Positions 1 through 7,665 of a DNA stretch of 64,000 bases are shown one piece after another. Below the pieces are notes generated by a model. It was not told where the DNA came from. It was given only the letters and a program-made list of their open reading frames with translations, and ran no database searches. Source of the stretch: Methylocystis rosea (GTDB taxonomy: Bacteria; Pseudomonadota; Alphaproteobacteria; Rhizobiales; Beijerinckiaceae). Made by a program: the position numbers and the translations under genes. The stretch lies in the NCBI RefSeq assembly GCF_003855495.1, contig NZ_CP034086.1, positions 3,578,721-3,642,720 on the forward strand. The letters run 5' to 3'. The first letter of the stretch is position 1; the number at the start of each line of letters is the position of its first letter.

Positions 1-776
1 ACCCGGAGGAGATACAGGAGTTCGTGACGCACTCCTGGTATAAATACGGTGACGAAACCAAGGGCCTGCATCCCTGGGACGGCGTCACCGAACCGCATTA
101 CGAACTCGGACCGAACGCCAAAGGCACGAAAACCAATATCATCGAGCTCGACGAAGGCGGCAAATATTCCTGGATCAAGGCGCCGCGCTGGCGCGGTCAC
201 GCAATGGAGGTCGGCCCGCTGGCGCGCTGGGTGGTCGGCTATGCGCAGGGCAAGCCGCAATTCAAGGAGCCGGTCGAGAAAGTGCTGCACGATCTCGGCC
301 TGCCCACTTCCGCGCTCTTCTCGACGCTTGGCCGCACGGCGGCGCGCGCGTTAGAGAGCCAGTGGGCCGGCTATCAGATGCGGCATTTCTTCGACAAGCT
401 GATCGCCAATATCAAGGCCGGCGATCTTGCGACCGCCAATGTCGAGAAGTGGGAGCCGAAGAGCTGGCCAAAGGAGACGAAGGGCGTCGGCTTCACCGAG
501 GCGCCGCGCGGCGCGCTGGCGCATTGGATCAAAATCAAGGACGGGAAGATCGACAATTACCAATGCGTCGTGCCGACCACATGGAACGGCTCGCCGCGCG
601 ATCCCGCCGGCAATATTGGCGCCTTCGAGGCTTCGCTGATGAATACGCCGATGGTCGATCCCGCGCAGCCGCTCGAAATCCTGCGCACGATTCACTCCTT
701 CGATCCCTGTCTCGCCTGTTCGACGCATGTGATGAGCGAGGACGGGCAGGAGATGGCGAAGGTGCAGGTCCGCTGA
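1..776 (+). CDS. hupL: Uptake [NiFe] hydrogenase large subunit, C-terminal part
   Basis: The gene enters from the left edge; the reading frame starts at base 3 and only the last 258 residues are present. The C-terminus carries [10 protein letters not shown], the second pair of nickel-iron-binding cysteines, followed by a short tail that the maturation endopeptidase removes after the His. This is the H2-splitting subunit of a membrane-bound group 1 uptake hydrogenase acting at the periplasmic face of the inner membrane. It is followed 10 bases later by the cytochrome b gene and then by its own protease gene, the usual hupSLCD order. The small-subunit gene must lie to the left. Family identity is certain from the motif; the exact hydrogenase subgroup is not decided here. 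Confidence 0.95.
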   Translation, partial: PEEIQEFVTHSWYKYGDETKGLHPWDGVTEPHYELGPNAKGTKTNIIELDEGGKYSWIKAPRWRGHAMEVGPLARWVVGYAQGKPQFKEPVEKVLHDLGLPTSALFSTLGRTAARALESQWAGYQMRHFFDKLIANIKAGDLATANVEKWEPKSWPKETKGVGFTEAPRGALAHWIKIKDGKIDNYQCVVPTTWNGSPRDPAGNIGAFEASLMNTPMVDPAQPLEILRTIHSFDPCLACSTHVMSEDGQEMAKVQVR

Positions 777-786
777 GGAGGGGTTC

Positions 787-1506
787 ATGACCGACATTTC
801 GCGAATCGATGTCGCCGATTCTCATGGCGAGAGGGTCGTGTCGCAGCCGACCGTCTATGTCTATGAGGCGCCGGTGCGGCTCTGGCATTGGATCAACGCG
901 CTCGCCATCCTCGTCCTGATCGTCACCGGCTATCTGATCGGCTCTCCCTTGCCGACCGTCGCCGGCGAGGCGTCGCAGCATTTCGTCATGGGCTATATCC
1001 GCTTCGCCCATTTCGCTGCCGGCCAGATCATGGCCGTCGGCTTTCTGCTGCGCGGCTATTGGGCTTTCATGGGCAACGAGCATTCGCGACAGATCTATTA
1101 CGTGCCGGTTTGGCGCGCCTCCTTCTGGAAAGAGCTCGCGCATGAAATCCGCTGGTACGCCTTCCTCGAAAAGGCGCCCAAGAAATATGTCGGCCATAAT
1201 CCGTTGGCTCAGACGGCGATGTTCGCCATGTATACGCTAATGTCGGCGTTCATGATCGTCACGGGCTTCGCGCTCTATTCGGAAGGAGAAGGCGCCGACA
1301 GCTGGGAGGCGAAGCTCTTCGGCTGGGTCTTTTACATCTGGCCGAACAGCCAGGAAGTGCATACCTGGCATCACCTCGGCATGTATGTGATCGTCACGTT
1401 TATCATCATCCACATCTACGCGGCCGTGCGCGAAGACATCATGTCGCGCCAGAGCATCATCTCCTCGATGATCTCGGGCGAACGTCACTTCAAGGATGGA
1501 GCCTGA
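787..1506 (+). CDS. hupC: Ni/Fe-hydrogenase b-type cytochrome subunit
   Basis: A 239-residue integral membrane protein with four hydrophobic helices (roughly residues 35-55, 75-95, 140-160 and 198-220). Histidines sit at the helix edges (RLWHWIN, FAHFAAGQ, HTWHHLGMY, IHIYAAVRED), matching haem ligands of the HupC/HyaC family. It anchors the hydrogenase dimer to the membrane and passes electrons from H2 to quinone. The start ATG has GAGGAGGGG just upstream, and the gene sits 10 bases after hupL, so the two are cotranscribed. Length is normal for the family and nothing is missing. Confidence 0.95.
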   Translation: MTDISRIDVADSHGERVVSQPTVYVYEAPVRLWHWINALAILVLIVTGYLIGSPLPTVAGEASQHFVMGYIRFAHFAAGQIMAVGFLLRGYWAFMGNEHSRQIYYVPVWRASFWKELAHEIRWYAFLEKAPKKYVGHNPLAQTAMFAMYTLMSAFMIVTGFALYSEGEGADSWEAKLFGWVFYIWPNSQEVHTWHHLGMYVIVTFIIIHIYAAVREDIMSRQSIISSMISGERHFKDGA

Positions 1507-1509
1507 TCC

Positions 1510-2097
1510 GTGGCGCGAGTGCTTGTCCTTGGCATCGGCAACATACTTTGGGGCGACGAAGGTTTTGGCGTGCGCGCGGTGGAGGCGTTTCACTGTCGCT
1601 ACGTCGTTCCGGAATACGTCACAGTTCTCGACGGCGGAACGCAGGGGCTTTATCTCGTGCAATATGTGCGCGAGGCCGACGATCTTCTTGTCTTCGACGC
1701 CATCGATTACAGCCTTGCGCCCGGAACGCTGAAGATCGTGCGTGACGGCGAAGTGCCGAAATTCACCGGTTCAAAAAAGATGAGCCTGCATCAGACCGGC
1801 TTTCAGGAGGTGCTGAGCGCCGCCGATCTCCTTGGCGATTATCCTTCGCGCCTCGCGCTTGTCGGCTGCCAGCCGCTCGATCTCGAAAACTGGGGCGGTC
1901 CGCTCACCGAGCCGGTGCACGGCGCGATCGACGCCGCTGTCACGGCGGCGCATGACATCCTGCTGGAATGGGGCGTCGATTGCGTCCGGCGCGCCGAACC
2001 GCTGTCGCCGGAACTGGCGCTGTTAAAGCATGACATCGATCATCAGAGCTACGAGAGCCGCAGAGACGCGGGCGCCGTCGGCGAATGGAGGAATTGA
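1510..2097 (+). CDS. hupD: Hydrogenase maturation endopeptidase
   Basis: A 195-residue protein starting at a GTG three bases after hupC. The N-terminal GIGNILWGDEGFGV signature and the residues Glu17, Asp63 and His94 match the nickel-sensing ligands of the HybD/HupD protease family. It removes the C-terminal tail of the large subunit once nickel is inserted, and its substrate is the hupL product encoded two genes upstream. The C-terminal 35 residues (after about 155) extend past the core fold and are variable in the family. The gene is tightly packed in the operon. Confidence 0.93.
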   Translation: MARVLVLGIGNILWGDEGFGVRAVEAFHCRYVVPEYVTVLDGGTQGLYLVQYVREADDLLVFDAIDYSLAPGTLKIVRDGEVPKFTGSKKMSLHQTGFQEVLSAADLLGDYPSRLALVGCQPLDLENWGGPLTEPVHGAIDAAVTAAHDILLEWGVDCVRRAEPLSPELALLKHDIDHQSYESRRDAGAVGEWRN

Positions 2098-2098
2098 A

Positions 2099-2326
2099 AT
2101 GAGCTTGCTGCGAATGATCGTCGTCGCGGCGGCGCTCGCGCCTGTCATGGCGAATGCGCATCCGGGCGCGCATCCGTATGGGCTCGCCGAGAGCCTCACG
2201 CATATCGCCACCCAGTCTGATCACCTTCTCGCGCTTGCCGTCGCTTTCGGCTGGATTTCCATCGTCGCGATGGGCGCTCTTGGCGTCGCCTATGCGAGCC
2301 GCAAGGCTTTGCGCGCGGACGACTGA
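2099..2326 (+). CDS. Small HupE-like membrane protein in hydrogenase operon
   Basis: A 75-residue protein whose ATG lies one base after the hupD stop, with GGAGGAA as ribosome binding site. It has a signal-like N-terminus ending near MANA, then AHPGAHPYG, a SDHLLAL stretch and one further membrane helix (about residues 46-66). The AHPG...H and DHLLAL pieces resemble the start of HupE/UreJ nickel permeases, but a full HupE has about 200 residues and six helices, so this would be a mini or truncated relative. Its place between hupD and hupF suggests a role in nickel supply or maturation; this is inference. Confidence 0.7.
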   Translation: MSLLRMIVVAAALAPVMANAHPGAHPYGLAESLTHIATQSDHLLALAVAFGWISIVAMGALGVAYASRKALRADD

Positions 2327-2348
2327 GGCGGCGAACGGACGGATTCCC

Positions 2349-2714
2349 ATGTGCCTTGGCGTTCCGATGCGCGTGATCGACGGCGACGACATGTCGGCGC
2401 TGTGCGAAGGCGTCGGCCGCGCTGAGCCCATTTCCATGCTGCTTATCGGCGCGCAGCCTCCCGGCGCGCATGTGCTCGTTCATCTCGGTACGGCGATGCG
2501 CGTGCTTGACGAAGAGGAAGCCGCTCTGATAGCGGCCGCGCTCGCGGGCCTTGACGCTGCGCTTGCCGGACGGACCTTTGAAGCGCATTTCGCCGATCTT
2601 ATCGACCGCGAGCCGCAATTGCCCGCCCATCTGGTGCTGTCCGACGAACCCGATCGTGATGTTCCAGCACCGAAACAACCCGCATCAGAATCATCGTCGA
2701 CGCAGGCGAGTTAA
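2349..2714 (+). CDS. hupF: HypC/HupF family hydrogenase assembly chaperone
   Basis: The protein begins MCLGVPM, the invariant start of the HypC/HupC-chaperone family in which Cys2 handles the Fe(CN)2CO precursor. It is 121 residues, longer than HypC (about 80) because of a C-terminal extension, as is usual for HupF. It escorts the hydrogenase large subunit during cofactor insertion in the cytoplasm. The open frame extends further upstream, but the MCLGVPM motif fixes the start at 2349. It is the last hydrogenase gene here; the remaining hyp genes are not in the window. Confidence 0.92.
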   Translation: MCLGVPMRVIDGDDMSALCEGVGRAEPISMLLIGAQPPGAHVLVHLGTAMRVLDEEEAALIAAALAGLDAALAGRTFEAHFADLIDREPQLPAHLVLSDEPDRDVPAPKQPASESSSTQAS

Positions 2715-3018
2715 GCTTGCGCTCACACTTGGCGCCTCCCCTGCGCCCCGACGCGCACGCCGCGTGAAATTCTAACTCTTGGCGCCCAGGCGCTCGATCG
2801 CGCACCACGTATTTTTGCCTTGCCGCTTGCATCCCTTCCGGTTCTTGGACTGGGCGTCCCTCTATTGCGGGAAGGGACTGAGATGCGGTTTCTTTGGGAT
2901 CGCTCCTACCGTGTCGATGCGCGCAAATTTTCATCGCGCTTTTGGTCGGACCCGACGCCGCTGGAGGAGGGAGCGGCGATGACAGCTCGATCTTTTTTCG
3001 ACGGCAGTTGAAGAAGCC
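2715..3018. other. Intergenic spacer after hydrogenase operon
   Basis: About 300 bases between hupF and the flavin reductase gene. I see no convincing gene. Short open frames (for example 2820-3011) have no recognisable features. The sequence presumably holds the end of the hydrogenase transcript and the promoter of the downstream reductase, but no clear terminator stem with a T-run stands out. Confidence 0.5.
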
Positions 3019-3543
3019 ATGCGAATATTGGGGATTTCCGGCAGTTTACGAACTGCATCCTCGAACAGCGCGATCCTAAGGGCGATGGCTTTGCTCGCGC
3101 CTCCTTTCGTCGACTTTGTTCTCTACGATGGGCTTGCAAGCCTGCCGCATTTCAATCCGGATCTCGATCGCGCCGAGGCGTCTCAACGTCCTCCCTGCGA
3201 AGTTTGCGCGCTACGCAAAAATATTGGTCAAAGCGACGGCGTCGTGATCGAAGCGCCAGAATACGCGCACGGCGTTCCGGGCTCTTTAAAGAACGCACTC
3301 GATTGGCTCGTCGGGAGCGTCGAATTTCCCGGCAAGCCTGTTGCGGTGATCAATACGTCGCCGCGCGCAATCCATGCAGACGCACAACTTCGAGAAATCC
3401 TGATCACCATGTCAGCTAAACTCATTGAGATGGGGCCAATAGCCGTCCCTTATGACGCGAAAGAGATCGCGTTCGATCTGACTTTGTCGGACAAGCTTCG
3501 CGCCGCCTTGTCGGATCTCATCGAGGCGATGCAAGACCCCTGA
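3019..3543 (+). CDS. NAD(P)H-dependent FMN reductase family protein
   Basis: A 174-residue protein of the NADPH-dependent FMN reductase (flavodoxin-like) family. GISGSLRTASSN at residues 5-16 is the phosphate-binding loop for FMN, and APEYAHGVPGSLKNALDW (about residues 80-97) is the second flavin-contact motif with the family's P-G-x-x-K-N-A-x-D-W pattern. Such proteins reduce flavins, quinones, chromate or azo dyes with NAD(P)H in the cytoplasm. It stands alone between the hydrogenase operon and a repeat-rich spacer. The physiological substrate cannot be told from sequence. Confidence 0.88.
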   Translation: MRILGISGSLRTASSNSAILRAMALLAPPFVDFVLYDGLASLPHFNPDLDRAEASQRPPCEVCALRKNIGQSDGVVIEAPEYAHGVPGSLKNALDWLVGSVEFPGKPVAVINTSPRAIHADAQLREILITMSAKLIEMGPIAVPYDAKEIAFDLTLSDKLRAALSDLIEAMQDP

Positions 3544-3873
3544 TCACGCATAACCGTCCCCGGATGGACTTGCGGTGAATTCAAGATCTGGGGCCGCTAA
3601 ATCCGTGGGCTCTCGCGCTCGGCCCACGACGTCGCCAAGCGTGAACGTCTGACCGCGATACGTTCCACGAACCGCGATCGCAGATTCGCAACGCCCGCAA
3701 TCAGACAGCCCGCCGCGACAAGGCTTCACCCCACAATCTATTGACGAACCAAACTCGCGAGAGCCTTCGATCTTACGCGAATGCGGTAGCGGCTTCGTAG
3801 TGGTGCGGCGTATCGCGGAGGAGTAGGAAATTGTGATACTGCTTTGATTTAACTTGATAAAATGCCTAAATTG

Positions 3874-3950
3874 GTAGCGGAGGAGCGCTACCGTCTTTCC
3901 CCACAACGCCCAAATATACGATATTGTCTTCGGGCGTGCGCTTGATTTTC
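3874..3950 (+). repeat. 77-bp direct repeat, copy A
   Basis: This 77-bp stretch recurs at 16568-16644 in the same orientation with four substitutions (73/77). It starts with a hairpin, GGTAGCG-GAGGAG-CGCTACC, and ends in CTTGATTTTC; similarity stops sharply at both ends. The two copies enclose the whole efflux island. Confidence 0.9.
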
Positions 3951-4290
3951 CGGGCGAGTAAGATCGAGCTAGGCCATTCGCTGCTTCTGGCTGTTAATGA
4001 GCGAGGGGTCTGCGCCGCCGATGGGCGTGGAGTCACACTTACTATTGCACTGATTTCCTTGCGAGCATTCGAAAGGGGCGGGGTCAAGTTTCGAGTCCGA
4101 ATTACACCAATTTCCGCCTGACGGGGCGAGGAAGGTGCGTAGGGGCGCGCTCTTGTGGCCCCTGCTGCGCACTTGCGTCCTCGTTCCGAACCGCCTTGCG
4201 CGCCATGTGTCGCACACGACGTCTTGCGAATGGCTCCAGGGGCCGCGTCAGCGACCCCGCAGCCGCATGAGCGGCTCACATCTTAAAGCC

Positions 4291-4305
4291 CCCGGCTTTG
4301 CCGGG
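4291..4305 (-). terminator. Probable terminator of the two-component operon
   Basis: A perfect 6-bp GC stem (CCCGGC-TTT-GCCGGG) lies 40 bases past the histidine kinase stop. Read leftward it is followed by GGGGGCTTTAAG, a short T-run. This fits a weak intrinsic terminator on the minus strand. Confidence 0.5.
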
Positions 4306-4344
4306 CGATACTTACTCTGTTGGTTGGAGCACTCAACAAGGTTT

Positions 4345-5601
4345 CTAGCCACGTCCGGACCCTGGCGTTTGGTCGATTGGCAACTTCACAATCTGGAGCA
4401 AACCGCGCAAGGGACCATTTTCTATTGTGATGGCGCCTCCCGCGCGCTGCACAATTTCATGTGCGATCGTTAGACCCAATCCTGCGCCATCGATGTGCTT
4501 CGTGCGCGCCGGGTGAGCGCGGAAGAACGGCTCGAAAACGTGCCCAATCATGTCCGGCGGAATTCCTGGGCCATCATCTTCTATGACGACCTGCGCCACT
4601 GAAGACGTGCTTTCGACAGTGACGCGCGCTCGCTTCCCGTGCGTAGCGGCATTAATGATCAAATTTCGAAACGCGCGATTGAGGCTGGTTCGGTTTGCCC
4701 GCACGATCGCTACCGCGGAGAGAGTGAGTGTGATGTCATATGATAATGTCTGCAACTCGCCCACGAGTTCCGAAACGAGGATATCGAGTCTTAGAGCTTC
4801 TGCAACCGACTTTCCAGAGTCTTCCTGCACCAGGAGGATCGCGCTATCCGCAATCTGCCCTAACTCATCGATGTCTTTGAGCCACATCGCACGATCATCA
4901 TCGTTTTCAACGAACTCCGCCCTCAGACGCATGCGCGTGATGGGTGTCCGCAAGTCATGTCCGGCGGCGGCCACGAGGCGCATTCGGCTCTCCATCGCCA
5001 TCTTGAGACGATAGGACAGAGAGTTGATTGCCTTGGCGGCGACGCGCACCTCCGCTGGTCCTTTGATCGCAAGCTCGGGCAACAGGGCGTCCGACCCAAC
5101 CGACTCAATCGCTCTTTCAAAAAGGACGAGAGGTTTGACCATCCGGTTGGAAAAAAAGAGAGCGATCGCTATCGCGCCAAAAGCAATGAGCGCGAGCCAC
5201 ATCAAAATTAAATTATAGACGCCGCTTGGTGGAGGTAAGTCGGTGATTTGTGCAATAAGCCAGCCCTGATCTACGGGAATGGACAGCAAAGGTGGGTCGC
5301 GTGAGTTTTTCCGCGACACCAAGACATCGCGCGGCGCTTCTCGAGCTTCCAATGTCTCGCGCAGCCAAGAGGTTACGTCAGCCTCGACGTCGCCCCCGGC
5401 TGGCTTCTGCTGAATCGAAACCAACGAAGGCGCAGTTCGCGCTATTTCTACCAGCAATTGGACCTGATCGGCCAAAGGACCGATCGCTTGCCGCGTGTCC
5501 GGCGGCCTCAACACGTAAACAAGCACTGCCGTTAGGACGCCGACCATCGAAATGATCACCCCGGCGATGAGCATGGCGAGTTTCGCCCGCAACGTGTTCA
5601 A
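4345..5601 (-). CDS. Sensor histidine kinase, EnvZ/OmpR-type
   Basis: A 418-residue membrane kinase. Helices at about 10-31 and 129-151 bracket a periplasmic sensor of some 95 residues. A HAMP linker follows, then the H-box AAGHDLRTP with His215, the N-box NLIINAATHG (Asn317), the G1 box DDGPGIP (about 342-348) and GAGLGLTIA. It autophosphorylates and passes phosphate to the regulator encoded just upstream. Its start is a TTG overlapping the regulator's stop by four bases, so the two are translationally coupled. Divergence from the adaptor/RND genes suggests it controls that efflux pump; the signal is unknown. Confidence 0.93.
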   Translation of the reverse strand: MNTLRAKLAMLIAGVIISMVGVLTAVLVYVLRPPDTRQAIGPLADQVQLLVEIARTAPSLVSIQQKPAGGDVEADVTSWLRETLEAREAPRDVLVSRKNSRDPPLLSIPVDQGWLIAQITDLPPPSGVYNLILMWLALIAFGAIAIALFFSNRMVKPLVLFERAIESVGSDALLPELAIKGPAEVRVAAKAINSLSYRLKMAMESRMRLVAAAGHDLRTPITRMRLRAEFVENDDDRAMWLKDIDELGQIADSAILLVQEDSGKSVAEALRLDILVSELVGELQTLSYDITLTLSAVAIVRANRTSLNRAFRNLIINAATHGKRARVTVESTSSVAQVVIEDDGPGIPPDMIGHVFEPFFRAHPARTKHIDGAGLGLTIAHEIVQRAGGAITIENGPLRGLLQIVKLPIDQTPGSGRG

Positions 5602-6326
5602 GTTGGAAATTCCCGGAGCTCGACTTTCACGACCAACTGATAGCCGCCATTGCGGACCGTCTTGAATAGACGTGTAGCCCCTGAGGCATCCAGCTTGCGC
5701 CTCAAGCGGCTGATGAGGACATCGATCGAACGATCGAGCACCTCCCCGTCACGGCCACGCGTGAGATCCAGAAGCTGATCCCGCGAGAGCACGCGTCCGG
5801 GCCGGTCCAGGAACGTCTGCAGCAGATCGAACTCTGCGCCGGTCAATTCGATCGCGTTGCCTTGGGCGTCTATTACGCTACGCAATTGCGGGTCTGCGAT
5901 AAATCCTTCGAACTGATACGCCTTTAAGCTCGGAGCCTGAGGTATCGCCTCGGAACGACGTCGTAATACGGCGCGTATCCGAGCAACCAATTCACGTGGG
6001 TTGAATGGTTTTCCAAGATAGTCGTCGGCCCCCATCTCAAGCCCGATGATACGATCGACGTCCTCCTTGAGCGCAGTCAGAAGAATAATTGGAATCGTGT
6101 TTCGCTTTGCTCTCAGGTCTCGGCACGCGTCAATGCCGGAGCCATCTGGCAGCATTACGTCCAGAACGATAAGATCAATCTGATTGGTCGCGATACGTTC
6201 GCGGAGTTCGCCGCAGCTTGAGGCTAACAGAACGCGAAATGCCTGTCCCTCGATGTACCGCGCGAGCAGCTTTCGAATCTCCGGATCGTCGTCAACTACT
6301 AGGATTTGCGGCGTGTGTGCGCTCAT
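5598..6326 (-). CDS. OmpR/PhoB-family response regulator
   Basis: A 242-residue regulator with a receiver domain (acidic cluster VVDDDPE, phosphoacceptor Asp56 in DLIVLDVMLPDG, conserved Lys106 in GKPF) and a C-terminal winged-helix DNA-binding domain (about 135-237). It is the first gene of the leftward two-component operon and faces the RND operon across about 250 bases that should hold both promoters. A decayed paralogue of its receiver lies at 12316-12704. The likely target is the divergent efflux operon, by analogy with other OmpR-type pump regulators. Confidence 0.94.
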   Translation of the reverse strand: MSAHTPQILVVDDDPEIRKLLARYIEGQAFRVLLASSCGELRERIATNQIDLIVLDVMLPDGSGIDACRDLRAKRNTIPIILLTALKEDVDRIIGLEMGADDYLGKPFNPRELVARIRAVLRRRSEAIPQAPSLKAYQFEGFIADPQLRSVIDAQGNAIELTGAEFDLLQTFLDRPGRVLSRDQLLDLTRGRDGEVLDRSIDVLISRLRRKLDASGATRLFKTVRNGGYQLVVKVELREFPT

Positions 6327-6579
6327 AGGCTATCATTCGTCGATGGCTTGGAGATCCACTTCTATAGCGAACTACGGTCGAACGAAGTCGAGAATTGTAA
6401 CAAATCGTGGCTCCTAGCCAAGCCAGAAACACTTCGACACAAAAGTCCGTCCAGATCACGATAACAGACATAAATTGTCCTACGCGAGCAACGCTCTCGG
6501 TCTATGCGGGTATCTGCACCTTCAGGCGAAGCGGCAACGAAACATCCTAATGTCTCACGAGCGCACAGGGAGTTACAGG

Positions 6580-7665
6580 ATGATTGTCAGACACAAGCGC
6601 ATCGCTGCTGCTGCTATCTTGGTCGTCATGTCTCTCAATTTCGCACTACACGCGCAAGCACAGTCGGCTGCAATGACGGTCATGGCCTCCTCCGTAAAGA
6701 ATGCTCCAGTGACGAGGAGCATCGCCGCGACAGGTAGCGTTGTCGCCTGGCGCGAGATACCGGTTGGCGCGGAAGCCGCCGGTCTCGCCGTAACCGAGAT
6801 CGCGGTAGACGAGGGAGATCGTGTTGTAAAAGGCCAGCTTCTCGCGCGCCTCAACCAGGATCGCATAAGAGCGGAGATGCTGAAGCAAGAGGCAGCGATA
6901 GGCGAACTTGAGGCGAGCCTTGCGAGCGCCAAATCAGACGCCACGCGGGTGCGTTCTGTTGCGTCCGGAGTGATCAGCGCACAGGCGGTCGAGCAGCGCG
7001 AGACGCTCGTCAAGACGACGGCAGCCAAGTTGAAAGCGGCGCAGGCGCAGTTGCTCGAAATCGAAACGCGGTGCCGGCAAACAGAGATTGTCGCCCCCGC
7101 GGCCGGCATGATCGCATCTCGAGCAGTGACAATCGGTCAGGTGGTCCAATCCGGAACAGAAGTGTTTCGGCTCATTCAAGACGCGCGCGTCGAGGTTGAT
7201 GCGCGCGTGCCGGAGTCGGACCTGCTCGCCGCCGCCGTGGGGCAATCTGCGAAGATTTTCGGCCCCAGCGGCCGATCGGAGCAAGGAATCGTGCGAATCA
7301 TCTCGCCGATTGTCGATTCGAAGACTCGCTTGGGCACGGTCCGTATCGCGCTGTCCGGCGATTCACAATTGAAACCCGGCATGTTCGCGCGCGTGGAGAT
7401 CGCGGTCGAGCGCAAGATTGCGTTGACCGTTCCGCTTAAGGCGTTGGTGTGGCACGACGCCAAGGCGCACGTCTTCGAGGTCGGTTCCGGCAATATTGTA
7501 TCGCTCACGGAAATCAAAATCGGCCACGGGACAGCCGACAATGTCGAAGTCCTACAGGGTCTGGATGCGGGAGATCGCATTGTGACTCAAGGCGCGGGCC
7601 TTCTAAGCGACGGTGATGTCGTAGCTGTCGAGACCGCCTCCATGAAAGCTGGCGCCATGCAATGA
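6580..7665 (+). CDS. RND efflux periplasmic adaptor (membrane fusion protein)
   Basis: A 361-residue adaptor. I place the start at 6580, where CAGGGAG precedes the ATG and the protein then begins with a signal peptide (MIVRHKRIAAAAILVV... cleaved near AQA). Upstream in-frame starts would spoil this. It has a first lipoyl half (VDEGDRVVKGQLLARL), an alpha hairpin rich in Ala/Glu, a second lipoyl half (VAPAAGMIASRAV, IGQVVQSG) and a beta-barrel domain. It bridges the inner-membrane pump and the outer-membrane channel. Its stop overlaps the pump start by four bases (ATGA). Confidence 0.92.
   Translation: MIVRHKRIAAAAILVVMSLNFALHAQAQSAAMTVMASSVKNAPVTRSIAATGSVVAWREIPVGAEAAGLAVTEIAVDEGDRVVKGQLLARLNQDRIRAEMLKQEAAIGELEASLASAKSDATRVRSVASGVISAQAVEQRETLVKTTAAKLKAAQAQLLEIETRCRQTEIVAPAAGMIASRAVTIGQVVQSGTEVFRLIQDARVEVDARVPESDLLAAAVGQSAKIFGPSGRSEQGIVRIISPIVDSKTRLGTVRIALSGDSQLKPGMFARVEIAVERKIALTVPLKALVWHDAKAHVFEVGSGNIVSLTEIKIGHGTADNVEVLQGLDAGDRIVTQGAGLLSDGDVVAVETASMKAGAMQ

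Larger units (their letters stand above)
3544..4344. other. Gene-poor spacer with repeat copy A
   Basis: An 800-base stretch of mixed composition without a convincing gene. It carries copy A of a 77-bp repeat (3874-3950) and, near its right end, a hairpin that fits a terminator for the leftward two-component operon (4291-4305). Several weak open frames on both strands show no domain or codon bias. It looks like degraded or junction DNA at the edge of the efflux island. Confidence 0.6.

Noticed and set aside
2820..3011. Small open frame before the flavin reductase gene
   Set aside because: No ribosome binding site or recognisable feature.
4135..4473. Rightward open frame in the spacer and kinase end
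   Set aside because: It is antisense to the kinase terminator and 3' end and shows no domain.
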